Shown one piece after another: positions 48,648 to 56,924 of a stretch of DNA of 64,000 nt. Below the pieces are notes generated by a model that worked only from the letters and a program-made list of their open reading frames with translations, had not been told where the DNA came from and ran no database searches. The stretch lies in NCBI GenBank assembly GCA_965220505.1, contig CBDCQE010000001.1, positions 1,364,001 to 1,428,000 on the forward strand, given 5' to 3'. Origin of the DNA: Bin87 sp965220505. Lineage in GTDB: Bacteria > Chloroflexota > Dehalococcoidia > Lucifugimonadales > UBA3495. The position numbers were made by a program, and so were the translations under genes. How positions within the stretch are numbered: position 1 is the stretch's first letter; every line of letters begins with the position of its first letter.

Positions 48648-49559
48648 ATGGCTGAGTACACGTTGGGAACGGCTTCGGTGCTGGCGCCGGGGACCTGCGG
48701 CGAACTGGTGCAGGGGATGACCGGGGACGTGGACTTCCTGGTGACCTGCCCGATCAACCAATTCTCGCGAGCGACGGTCACTGTCTCCAGCGCGGATCAG
48801 CCCGGCGAGCATGTACGAGGAATAGACCACCTGCCGAAAACGCGTCAGGCCGTGGTTGACACGTTGGCACGACTCAGCCGCTGCCTCGGAATGCCCGGCA
48901 TCGTTGCCGACGTCACGGTGGCCAACCCGATGCCGGTGGGCAAAGGGATGGGCAGCAGCAGCGCGGACATCACGGCCGCGGTGTGCGCGACCGGCAAGGC
49001 CGTGGGCATCGATTTTTCGCCGGATGCGGTGGCAAAGATCGCGCTGGGGGTGGAGCCGACCGACGGCGTGATGTTTCCCGGCATCGCCATGTTCGATCAC
49101 CGTCGCGGCAGAGTCCTCGAACTCCTGGGCGCTCCTCCTCCGATGGAGGTGATAGTCATAGACCGCGGCGGTCAGGTGGACACGCTGGAGTTCAACCGGA
49201 TCGACCGCGGGGAGCATTGGCGGTCGCTCGCCGATGCCACCACCGAGGCCCTGGAGTTGGTGCGAGAAGGCATCCGCCGGTGCGACCCTGAACTGGTGGG
49301 CCGGGGCGCCACCGTCTCGGCGCAAGTAGGGCGGCCGGATGACGCCGGCCCGTGGGTGGAAAAGGCGTCAGACTTCGCGGCTGAAATCGGAGCCGTGGGC
49401 GTCAACGTGGCCCACAGCGGGACCGTGGTCGGCATCCTGCTGGACGCGCGGAAACGGCAGAGCAAGCCGGCATTCAGGGAGGCACAAAGGGAGTTTGTGG
49501 CCGCGGAGAGCGTGCACCACTTCCGGATTGTTGGCGGCGGGGTGCGCCAGGCAGTTTAG
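48648..49559 (+). CDS. pduX: L-threonine kinase, GHMP family
   Basis: A 303-residue GHMP kinase with ASVLAPGTCGELVQG at the N-terminus and the ATP-binding PMPVGKGMGSSSADITAA motif. PduX-type kinases make O-phospho-L-threonine, which CobD decarboxylates to the aminopropanol arm of cobalamin. The position after cobQ and cobU supports this role. The gene ends 4 bases into the convergent PIN gene. Confidence 0.85.
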   Translation: MAEYTLGTASVLAPGTCGELVQGMTGDVDFLVTCPINQFSRATVTVSSADQPGEHVRGIDHLPKTRQAVVDTLARLSRCLGMPGIVADVTVANPMPVGKGMGSSSADITAAVCATGKAVGIDFSPDAVAKIALGVEPTDGVMFPGIAMFDHRRGRVLELLGAPPPMEVIVIDRGGQVDTLEFNRIDRGEHWRSLADATTEALELVREGIRRCDPELVGRGATVSAQVGRPDDAGPWVEKASDFAAEIGAVGVNVAHSGTVVGILLDARKRQSKPAFREAQREFVAAESVHHFRIVGGGVRQAV

Positions 49560-49960
49560 AACAATTCCTGTAACGCTTGTTCCGGCGTGATGGCCGGGAT
49601 TGGGGAGTTGGCGAAATCTCTGGCGTCCCGGGTGACGATATACCTGACTCTGGCGGCTCGGGCGGCGGCAACCTGCATGGCGTCCTCGAAATCAGCCATC
49701 GGCAGGGATAGCGCGTAGCGGAGCTCTTCGTGGCCGGTAGATACGACGGTCAGAAAGGCGGCCAGCCGCACCACAAAAGCGCGGGCTGTGGCTCTGTCGG
49801 TTTCACGCGCCACCAGGAAATGGAATGTCGCTACAGAATGCCAGGCGACGAAAGCGCTTGCTGAAGTCTGCTCGATCCGATTGAGTAGTTCCTCGGCTGC
49901 CAGCGCGAAGTCTTCCCGGTCGAGCGCAAAATCTACCAGCACGTTATTGTCAATCAACAC
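49556..49960 (-). CDS. PIN domain protein
   Basis: A 134-residue PIN-fold protein with D4 in MLIDNN, ADFEDAMQ and VTRDARDF, supplying the acidic metal-binding residues of a PIN nuclease. It starts with GTG at 49960, overlapping the end of the glycosylase gene by 11 bases. No VapB-type antitoxin gene precedes it, so an orphan toxin or a different partner is possible. It ends against the convergent pduX. Confidence 0.8.
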   Translation of the reverse strand: MLIDNNVLVDFALDREDFALAAEELLNRIEQTSASAFVAWHSVATFHFLVARETDRATARAFVVRLAAFLTVVSTGHEELRYALSLPMADFEDAMQVAAARAARVRYIVTRDARDFANSPIPAITPEQALQELF

Positions 49961-50972
49961 GAAAATACTTGGCCTTTAGGTATTCGTGGCGCAGCTCGTC
50001 AAGGTATTGGTCGTCGATCTGACGGTCTGCGGGTGGCGTGATACGGAATTTACCGCGCCACCGAGTACCGAAGGGAAGAGGCTCCTCGCCATACCGCCGT
50101 CGCCAGTAGAACAGGTATTGGTTGGCGTAGCCGGCGTATTCTCCAAACATCTGTTGAGCGCGTTGCGATGCCGCGGCCAATTCTTGTCCTCTTGGATCCT
50201 CTCTTTCCGGGAAGCCCCATTCGGGGTAGGCTTCGGTGATGGCGCGCCAGACCCACCGGTCCACCGGAAACGCTTCCAGCTTGTCCAGGGAGAAGAGGGC
50301 GATGCGGTCGGCGATTTTGTCGGAGACGCCCGCAAACTGCAGCAGGCTAATCCTGACGTCGGGGTAGGGCTGTAGACGCAAATCATTCCAATCAATTTCA
50401 CCGGCGTCCACTTGCTTGGCGATTGCATTCAAGTCCCAGGCCAACCGTGAGCCTAACAACCACTTCCAGGATAAATGCGCCAGCCTATGATCGGACTCCA
50501 CTTGCCTTGGCGTAGGGAACGTGTAACGAATATCTTCCCCCAGGCGCAGTTCCGTTCCTATGAGTTTCGCAGCGTGCTCTAGCGAGTCCCCAATGTATTC
50601 AACATCGGTACGCTCGGCGCAAAACTGCGCCGCCAGACATTCCCAGGGGTCCTGACGCAGCAGGCGCAAGCCCGGAAACTCACGCATGATCGTGGACACT
50701 TTCGGGTCGCGGGCGATACTGGCGTAGATGACGTCGATATCATCGTCCAACCGGAGATAGCGGCGCAGGCATTCGTCAGGGTCGTCCACGTGCCCCGGCA
50801 AGCTGGCGGTTTCGTACTCAATTCCCCCGTCAAACTGCCGGACGTGAAACAGGTGCGGCCCCACCACGCCGGAAAACCAGCCGTCGCCAAAGGGACGCCA
50901 GCGAAACGCTTGGCCCATGGTAAGAGTGAGGGACAGGTTGAACCGGTTAGGAATGGGGAGTTGGCGCGTCAT
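49950..50972 (-). CDS. ogg: OGG1-like 8-oxoguanine DNA glycosylase (copy 1 of 3)
   Basis: A 340-residue HhH-GPD DNA glycosylase of the OGG1 type. The N-terminal domain has NLSLTLTMGQAFRWRPF, and PWECLAAQFC lies in the middle. The catalytic K219 in GVSDKIAD and D238 in AFPVDRWV are 19 residues apart, as in human OGG1. It should excise 8-oxoguanine and cut the strand by beta-elimination. The protein extends beyond its two paralogues (51006 and 51976) by a C-terminal segment of about 40 residues. The PIN gene overlaps its end. Confidence 0.85.
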   Translation of the reverse strand: MTRQLPIPNRFNLSLTLTMGQAFRWRPFGDGWFSGVVGPHLFHVRQFDGGIEYETASLPGHVDDPDECLRRYLRLDDDIDVIYASIARDPKVSTIMREFPGLRLLRQDPWECLAAQFCAERTDVEYIGDSLEHAAKLIGTELRLGEDIRYTFPTPRQVESDHRLAHLSWKWLLGSRLAWDLNAIAKQVDAGEIDWNDLRLQPYPDVRISLLQFAGVSDKIADRIALFSLDKLEAFPVDRWVWRAITEAYPEWGFPEREDPRGQELAAASQRAQQMFGEYAGYANQYLFYWRRRYGEEPLPFGTRWRGKFRITPPADRQIDDQYLDELRHEYLKAKYFRVD

Positions 50973-51005
50973 AGCAAGCTTGGCCCCCGCGTCCGCTGTG
51001 GCTAT

Positions 51006-51917
51006 TCATTTAGGCTGGTCACAGAACATGAACTGACCGGCGTAGCCGGCATACTGGCCAAACGTGCCCTGGGCCCACAACCTGATCGCCGCGTCATTTT
51101 TCGGCGCAGCGGGGTAATTTTGGGTCACGAAGCTCCGTATGTGCCTATCAATAGGGAAAGCCTCGGTTTTGTCCAGCGAAAACAGTGAAATGCAGTCGGC
51201 GATTTTGTCGCCTATGCCCTCCAGCCGTTTAACCGCCCGTTTGGCGTGAGGGTAGGACTCGCTCCGCAGTGCATACAGGTTCAAGTCGCCATTGCACACT
51301 TCGCGCGCCGCCCCGGCGATTTTCCGGTCGCGTTGGAGACCGAACTGCATCCCCTGGAGGCTCGCGGCTGCGGTTTCCGTTATCAGAAGTTCGGGTGCCG
51401 GGAAAGTGTGACGCGCTTTGCCGCACATTTCAATGGTGTCGCCAAACGCTGCGGAGATGCGTTCGACGATGCTTGAAATACGGGGGATGTTGTTGTTGGC
51501 AGAGCACAAGTAGGCAACGGTGCATTCCCACGGGTCCTGACGCAGCAAACGCATGCCACCGTAGTTTTCGATTAGCCTGGCAATGCTGGCGTCGCGGTTG
51601 GTCAGATCGCTGTAGATGCGCGAAACATCGTCATCCAACCTGAAGTAGCCTTGCAGCAGTGTCCGAACGTCCTCGTCGTCAGCCGGTCCACCGAATTTAG
51701 ACGCGCGGTATTCGACGCGCGAACCGACCTGGCGCAAATGGATCAGAAAACTCCCGAGCACTCCGGAGTGCCACTCGCTGTCTGGATGGCGCCCACCATC
51801 TTCCAATTTGTCCACGCTGCCGTCCAACTTGCGCCACCGAAACGCTTGCCCCATATACAAAGTTAGCCTGAGGCTGAAGGGCTGGGGGATTTCCAGTTCA
51901 CCTTCAACAATGTTCAT
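51006..51917 (-). CDS. ogg: OGG1-like 8-oxoguanine DNA glycosylase (copy 2 of 3)
   Basis: A 303-residue HhH-GPD glycosylase, with MGQAFRWRKL, PWECTVAYLC, the catalytic K238 in GIGDKIAD and D257 in AFPIDRHI. It has extra residues near positions 35-50 (a charged, Asp/His-rich insertion) relative to its neighbours. The ATG at 51917 follows GGAGG by 7 bases; the frame is open to 52001. It lies 33 bases from copy 1 and 58 bases from copy 3. Confidence 0.85.
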   Translation of the reverse strand: MNIVEGELEIPQPFSLRLTLYMGQAFRWRKLDGSVDKLEDGGRHPDSEWHSGVLGSFLIHLRQVGSRVEYRASKFGGPADDEDVRTLLQGYFRLDDDVSRIYSDLTNRDASIARLIENYGGMRLLRQDPWECTVAYLCSANNNIPRISSIVERISAAFGDTIEMCGKARHTFPAPELLITETAAASLQGMQFGLQRDRKIAGAAREVCNGDLNLYALRSESYPHAKRAVKRLEGIGDKIADCISLFSLDKTEAFPIDRHIRSFVTQNYPAAPKNDAAIRLWAQGTFGQYAGYAGQFMFCDQPK

Positions 51918-51975
51918 CTCACAACCTCCACAGTGGAATCGCTCGGATCTGTAGCGTTCAGAGAAGTGTGGGCAG

Positions 51976-52857
51976 TCACCGCCCCTCCCGCCGCCGGCCA
52001 TGGAAAAGGTACTGCTGGGAATAGCCCGCGTATTGGCCGAAGTGGTCCTGGGCCCACTCCACCATCACCCGGTCGGGCGGCTTTTTCTGCATGGGGAAAT
52101 ACCATTCAGCCAGGGCGCGGCGCACCCACACGTCCACGGGAAACGCCTGTAGCTTTTCCAACGAGAATACCGCGATGCAGTCGGCGATCTTGGCCCCGAT
52201 GCCGTAGCACTCCATGAGCCGGGACTTGGTTTCGGGATAGGGCATCCGGACCAGTTCGTCCAGGTCCAGTTCGCCGTTGCAGACACGTCGAGCCGCCGCG
52301 ACTACATAGGGAGCGCGGAACCCCAGGCCCAGTTCACGCAGGAACCCTTCCCCGGCGGAGGCCAGTTGCTCGGCGGACGCGAAGGTGTGCCGCACCTCCC
52401 CGTCCAGCTCCAGCGGGTCGCCCAGGCTGTCGGCCATGGCCTCCATGTTCTGGTGGATGCGGGGGATGTTTGACGTGGCGGAGCAGATGAACGCGACCGT
52501 ACACTCCCAGGGTTCCTGGCGCAAAATCCGCAGGCCCGGGTAACGAGCAACCATTTCCGCGACGCGCCGGTCTCGGCAAATGTCAGCGTATATCGCGCCG
52601 ATGTCGTCGTCGAGACGGAAATAAGACCGTAGCAAGTCCGGCAGGGCGGCCGTGTCCACGGCATTGCCAGGGCCGGCGGCGCGATATTCCACCCCTGCTG
52701 CCACCTGTCGGATGTGAATGAGCCACTGGCCCAACACGCCCGAATACCAGCCGTCCCCCAGATTCTTCCAGCGGTGGGCCTGCCCACTCTCGAGGCTCTC
52801 CGCCAGGTCAAAGGGCTGGTCTATTGCCAGTTGCACCGTCCGTTCCAGCGCCGCCAA
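51976..52857 (-). CDS. ogg: OGG1-like 8-oxoguanine DNA glycosylase (copy 3 of 3)
   Basis: A 293-residue HhH-GPD glycosylase. It has SGQAHRWKNL at the N-terminus (the His replaces the Phe of the other two), PWECTVAFIC, K223 in GIGAKIAD and D242 in AFPVDVWV. The start is TTG at 52857 after GGGAGGTGA. It is the first gene downstream of dinG. The copies share the same order of motifs but differ at many positions, so the duplication is old. Confidence 0.85.
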   Translation of the reverse strand: MAALERTVQLAIDQPFDLAESLESGQAHRWKNLGDGWYSGVLGQWLIHIRQVAAGVEYRAAGPGNAVDTAALPDLLRSYFRLDDDIGAIYADICRDRRVAEMVARYPGLRILRQEPWECTVAFICSATSNIPRIHQNMEAMADSLGDPLELDGEVRHTFASAEQLASAGEGFLRELGLGFRAPYVVAAARRVCNGELDLDELVRMPYPETKSRLMECYGIGAKIADCIAVFSLEKLQAFPVDVWVRRALAEWYFPMQKKPPDRVMVEWAQDHFGQYAGYSQQYLFHGRRREGR

Positions 52858-52883
52858 CCCCTCACCTCCCTTGGAGACGCCGA

Positions 52884-55727
52884 CTATCCGGTTCGAGGAC
52901 GGTCGAGTTGCAGCCAGCGGGCCGCCTGCTCGCCAACGGTGTTGACGCTGGAGCGTTCGACCGTGCAGGGGGGCAGCGCGTTCAGGAAGCGGTCACCGTA
53001 GTTGGCGGTCTGGATGCGACGGTCCAGGATGACCACGGCCCCCCGATCCACCTTGTTGCGGATCAGCCGGCCGAACCCCTGGCGGAAACGGAGGACGGCG
53101 GAAGGCACCTGGTACTCGTTAAACGGGTTGTTGAACAGGTTCCCTCGGGCCTTGACGATGGGATCGGTAGGCACCGGGAAAGGCAGGCGGCACAGCAGCA
53201 GCCCGCGCAGGATGCCCGACTCCATGTCGACACCCTCCCAGAAACTGGCGGTGCCGAGCAGTACGGCGCGCGGGTCGGCGTGCAGCCGGTCAACCAGTTG
53301 TCGCGGCGTGCCGTCGATCCCCTGGGCCAGGACGTTGATGCCCGACGCGCGCAACGGCCCCCGCACGTGGAAGGAAGCGTCTCGCAGCGCACTGTGGGAA
53401 GTGAACAGCGCCATGACGTGTCCGTCCAATGCCCGCGCCATGTTGAGGATCACCTGGGCCGTCCCACGGGCGTGATCGGCGCCGCGACGCGGGTCGGGGA
53501 GGTCATCGGGCACCATGAGCAGGGTATTGCGCCGGTAGTTGAACGGGCTATCGACCAGCAGTTCGTCGCAGTCGTCGGGGAAGCCGAGGCGTTGCCGCAG
53601 GAAACCAAAGTTGCTGTCCGTAGCCAGGGTTGCGCTGGTCAAAACCACGGTCTCTTTCTGCTGGAACAGCATCTCAGACAGGATGGGGCCGACCGACAAC
53701 GGGGTGGAGTGCAGCGTGATGTTGCGCCGCACCATGTCGATCCATTGGATCTGTTCCTCATCATAGCGACCGAAGACGGATGCCAGACGGTCGTTGAACT
53801 CGGAGACCGTGTCTACCGCGCTGATCAGTTCGTTTCCCTGGCTGTCGTCGGAGAGATCGAATATCCCCTGGTCCACCAGCCTCCAGACGTCGTTCAGGCG
53901 GTTCACGCTGTCGGCCATAAAGGTCGAGAACGATTCCCATTCGCGGGCGGCCGCGCCCCATTCCCTGCTCTGCCGCACCGAGGGCTCCAGGGAGACCGGC
54001 TGACGGTCATTGTCGCCGCGGGTGTGCGATTGATAGAGGCTGGTGATCGCGGCCCACAACTGTTGCCACGCCTGCAGGGCCTGGTTGCAACTGGCCGTGG
54101 CGTTGGTGAGGGCGTCACGAGCTCGCCCGAGGTTTTCGTCCTCCGGCGACTGGTTGGCAATGGAGGTCAGGTGCCGGAACAAGCGGTAAACGGCGTCCAT
54201 TTCCTGGGCCAGATCGTCCTCGGCCATCTCAAAACCTAACTGCCGGCTTGCCTCTTCCTCCAGGTGGTGGGCTTCGTCGACTATGAGGTGTTGGTAGTCC
54301 TGCAACACGGTGCCGCCGACGGCAAGGTCCGCCAGCAGCAGGGCGTGGTTCACCACCAGGATGTTGGCCGCCTCGGCTCGCTGGCGGGCCTGGCGCAGGA
54401 AGCAGGGCGCGCCGCCGCGGAACGACTGGCACACGCCCTGGTTGTCGGCGCACACCCGCAACCAGGCTCGATGGTCTCCAAAGTTCAGGTTGAGGTCGGT
54501 TCGGTCGCCGTTCTGCGTGTCGTCCAGCCAGACTGCCGTTTTCCCGAGAACCCTGGCCTCATCCTCAGTCAAGGTGTCCGACGCGCCCAGGCTGGCCCAT
54601 CGGCGGAGGCACACGTAATTGGATCGACCTTTGAGTTGAGCCGCTCGAACGGCCCCCGGTTCCAGTATGCCGGCCTCTTCCAGGATGGAGATAACCGCCG
54701 GTATGTCCTTATCCATCAACTGCTCCTGCAAGCTGATGGTGTTGGTGGAGATCACCACCCGGTGCCCATGAGTGGCGGAGTAAAGAACCGCCGGGAGCAG
54801 ATAGGCGATGCTCTTGCCGATACCGGTGCCACCTTCAACGATGAGCTTTCTGCCCTGATAGATGGCGCGGGTGACGGCCTTCAGCATCTCGGCCTGTTGG
54901 GGCCTGTTTTCAAATCCGGGGAACGAGTTGGCGAACACGCCGTGGGGGGCCAGAAGGTCCTCCACCTGCTGCTCGGTGAGCTCGCGTCGTATGGCCTTGC
55001 CGTTTTGGTCGCCGGCCTCGCTGGACAGTCTCCGGGCCAGGCTGTCCAGGTTCAATCCATTGAGGCCGACGGCGCCGGGGGTCCCGGGTGCCGCGTTGGC
55101 GCCGGGAGCGTGGGGCACAAGCGCTTCGAGCAAGTCGGCCACGGAGGCATTGGCGGCACGGGCGGAGCGGGCAATAAACGCAACCTTTGCCGCCGGGTAG
55201 GACGCACCCAGCTTCAGCAGATGATGGAACACCAGCGCGGTGGTTTCGGCGTCGGCCACAGCGCGATGAGCCTGGTTGTGGTCCAAGCCCAGGTGCCTGG
55301 CGAGGGCGCTGAGATTGTATTCCGGCAGGGTGGGAAGGAATATCGACGCCAGGTCCCAGGTGTTGTAACTCCGGTTCGTGAGGTGCAGCCCGTGGGATGA
55401 CAGGAATGACAGGTCGAAGGCGATGTTGTGCCCGACGATGGGCAGGTCGCCAACGAACGTGGCGAACTGTGCTGCGATTTGTTGGAATCGCGGCGCCCGT
55501 TCGATTTGCGCTGGGCTGATGGACGTCAGTTGCTGGATGAAAGTGGGTATTTGACGGCCCGGGTTGACGAACGTTTGGTACCGGTCGGACACCTCACCAC
55601 CACGAAACTTGACGGCTCCTACTTCGATAATGGCATCGGAATGCGCATTCAGACCGGTGGTCTCCAGGTCCACGCACACGAATTCGCGCTCGAATATGTC
55701 GCTTTGAGGCAGCAGCGTCGGCGTCAT
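52884..55727 (-). CDS. dinG: DinG-family helicase with N-terminal DEDD exonuclease
   Basis: A 947-residue two-part protein. Residues about 14-170 form a DEDDh 3'-5' exonuclease: D20/E22 in VCVDLETTG, GHNIAFDLSFL and HRAVADAETT. Residues about 255-940 form an XPD-like helicase: K305 in GGTGIGKS, and D484 in the DEAH box. Four Cys in the YVCLRRW, VCADNQGVC and PCFLRQ segments should hold a [4Fe-4S] cluster. The Gram-positive DinG has the same exonuclease-helicase fusion. It heads a repair cluster of three glycosylases. Confidence 0.93.
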   Translation of the reverse strand: MTPTLLPQSDIFEREFVCVDLETTGLNAHSDAIIEVGAVKFRGGEVSDRYQTFVNPGRQIPTFIQQLTSISPAQIERAPRFQQIAAQFATFVGDLPIVGHNIAFDLSFLSSHGLHLTNRSYNTWDLASIFLPTLPEYNLSALARHLGLDHNQAHRAVADAETTALVFHHLLKLGASYPAAKVAFIARSARAANASVADLLEALVPHAPGANAAPGTPGAVGLNGLNLDSLARRLSSEAGDQNGKAIRRELTEQQVEDLLAPHGVFANSFPGFENRPQQAEMLKAVTRAIYQGRKLIVEGGTGIGKSIAYLLPAVLYSATHGHRVVISTNTISLQEQLMDKDIPAVISILEEAGILEPGAVRAAQLKGRSNYVCLRRWASLGASDTLTEDEARVLGKTAVWLDDTQNGDRTDLNLNFGDHRAWLRVCADNQGVCQSFRGGAPCFLRQARQRAEAANILVVNHALLLADLAVGGTVLQDYQHLIVDEAHHLEEEASRQLGFEMAEDDLAQEMDAVYRLFRHLTSIANQSPEDENLGRARDALTNATASCNQALQAWQQLWAAITSLYQSHTRGDNDRQPVSLEPSVRQSREWGAAAREWESFSTFMADSVNRLNDVWRLVDQGIFDLSDDSQGNELISAVDTVSEFNDRLASVFGRYDEEQIQWIDMVRRNITLHSTPLSVGPILSEMLFQQKETVVLTSATLATDSNFGFLRQRLGFPDDCDELLVDSPFNYRRNTLLMVPDDLPDPRRGADHARGTAQVILNMARALDGHVMALFTSHSALRDASFHVRGPLRASGINVLAQGIDGTPRQLVDRLHADPRAVLLGTASFWEGVDMESGILRGLLLCRLPFPVPTDPIVKARGNLFNNPFNEYQVPSAVLRFRQGFGRLIRNKVDRGAVVILDRRIQTANYGDRFLNALPPCTVERSSVNTVGEQAARWLQLDRPRTG

Positions 55728-55759
55728 CGCGATGAATTACACTCGAAGCGGAACCGCAC

Positions 55760-56464
55760 TTACGCCGAGCGCAGGCGGTACGGCCGCAAGGATCCCTGCC
55801 GCAGCCCTTCCAGCGGGCGGAAGTCCCGGCGATGCAGCGCCGTGAGGAACTGGGCCTCGTCAAAGACTTCATCGGGGAATTCGGTCACGAATTTGCCCAG
55901 CCCGTGGGTGCTGTGAGCGTCGCTGCCCCCGGTCACCGGCAGGCTCAGCCGGTGGGCGACCTCGGCGGCGAAGCGGTTTTCCTCGTCCGACGTGCCGCCG
56001 TTGGCAACCTCGATGGCGTCGGCCAGTTGGAACACCGGATGCGTCATCGCCGTTTCCGCGTCCTGCGGGATCGGCTCGTCAGGGTCCGGATACAGGTACG
56101 GTCGGGTCCGGTGGTGCTGTCCCAATACGCCGCGGAAGGGGTGCGCCGACACGACGAAGCCGCCGGCGGCGTGGGCAGCCTTGCTCAGCTCCTCGGCGCG
56201 GTGGAACCCGCTCTGGTACCGGTCCACGCCGAAAGCCAGGATGTGACCCATATCGGTGTCGGCTTCCATGGCGCGAATGAGCACGACGTTGTGCCGGGCG
56301 GCGAAGGCGGCGAATTCGTGCCGGTCCCAGGGGCCGGCGTGTTCGGTGATGCACAGGCCGCGCAATCCCAGACGTTCGGCCTCAAGGATGAGATCTTCGG
56401 GCGTCAGGCTGGAATCGGCGCTGCCTTTGGTCGTATGGATGTGTAAGTCAAAAATCCGTGACAT
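55760..56464 (-). CDS. PHP domain phosphoesterase
   Basis: A 234-residue PHP-fold metal hydrolase. It has FDLHIHTTKGSADSS with H8 and H10, ITEHAGPWDRHE, VSAHPFRG and GGSDAHSTHG, supplying the usual trinuclear metal ligands. It resembles stand-alone PHP proteins that hydrolyse phosphomonoesters or nucleoside 3',5'-bisphosphates. The frame is open to 56563, but the ATG at 56464 starts the domain. It lies 33 bases upstream of dinG and may be co-transcribed. Confidence 0.87.
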   Translation of the reverse strand: MSRIFDLHIHTTKGSADSSLTPEDLILEAERLGLRGLCITEHAGPWDRHEFAAFAARHNVVLIRAMEADTDMGHILAFGVDRYQSGFHRAEELSKAAHAAGGFVVSAHPFRGVLGQHHRTRPYLYPDPDEPIPQDAETAMTHPVFQLADAIEVANGGTSDEENRFAAEVAHRLSLPVTGGSDAHSTHGLGKFVTEFPDEVFDEAQFLTALHRRDFRPLEGLRQGSLRPYRLRSA

Positions 56465-56924
56465 AAGCCCTACCAGTCTATGCGTAGCCCGGAACGGCGT
56501 CAACGCCGGCGCAGCCTCACGCGTACCCGGTTGGCGGCGGGGGAGCGATTGGCATGGATGCACGGGATAAACGGGATGATTCCAGATTGGGCTTGGGGAG
56601 TTGTCAGAAGCGGGATTTGCGGGGTTTTGTGATTGGGCGGGATTGGGAGGGTTTCATCGGGGGACGGTCCCAATCCTGGTAATCCTCAAATCTTGAAAAT
56701 CCTGCTTCTGACGGTTCCGGGCCGGACGCCGGCGGCTGGGCGGGTGGTTGGGGCTCAAATGGGGGAATTGGGCGAAATTGGGGTGAGGTTATGGATATGT
56801 GATCATAAACTCGCAGCGGATTGTGTTCCGGTCATGCAGTTTTGCGGTATAGTACGCGCCGAGTTACGGCGACGAGACACTGCCGAGGCTCGGGCCACCC
56901 GAATTGAACGCGAGGTAGATGACG
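56465..56924. other. 460-base intergenic region with two repeat copies
   Basis: There is no gene here. Two copies of the dispersed ATCCTG repeat lie at about 56552-56580 (reverse) and 56672-56704. A TATAGT at 56848-56853, with only a weak -35 candidate, lies about 70 bases before the start of the giant protein. GAGGT at 56912-56916 is its ribosome binding site. The frame of the giant protein happens to stay open through this region to 56633, but the translation is not conserved-looking and has no start signal. Confidence 0.6.

Noticed and set aside
49556..49960. A VapBC toxin-antitoxin locus
   Set aside because: Only the PIN part is present. The preceding DNA is the glycosylase coding region, leaving no room for an antitoxin gene.
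56633..56924. In-frame extension of the giant protein to an ATG at 56633
   Set aside because: There is no ribosome binding site, the region carries intergenic repeats, and the extension lacks the expected basic-hydrophobic signal peptide start. The 56925 start plus the G run explains the protein better.
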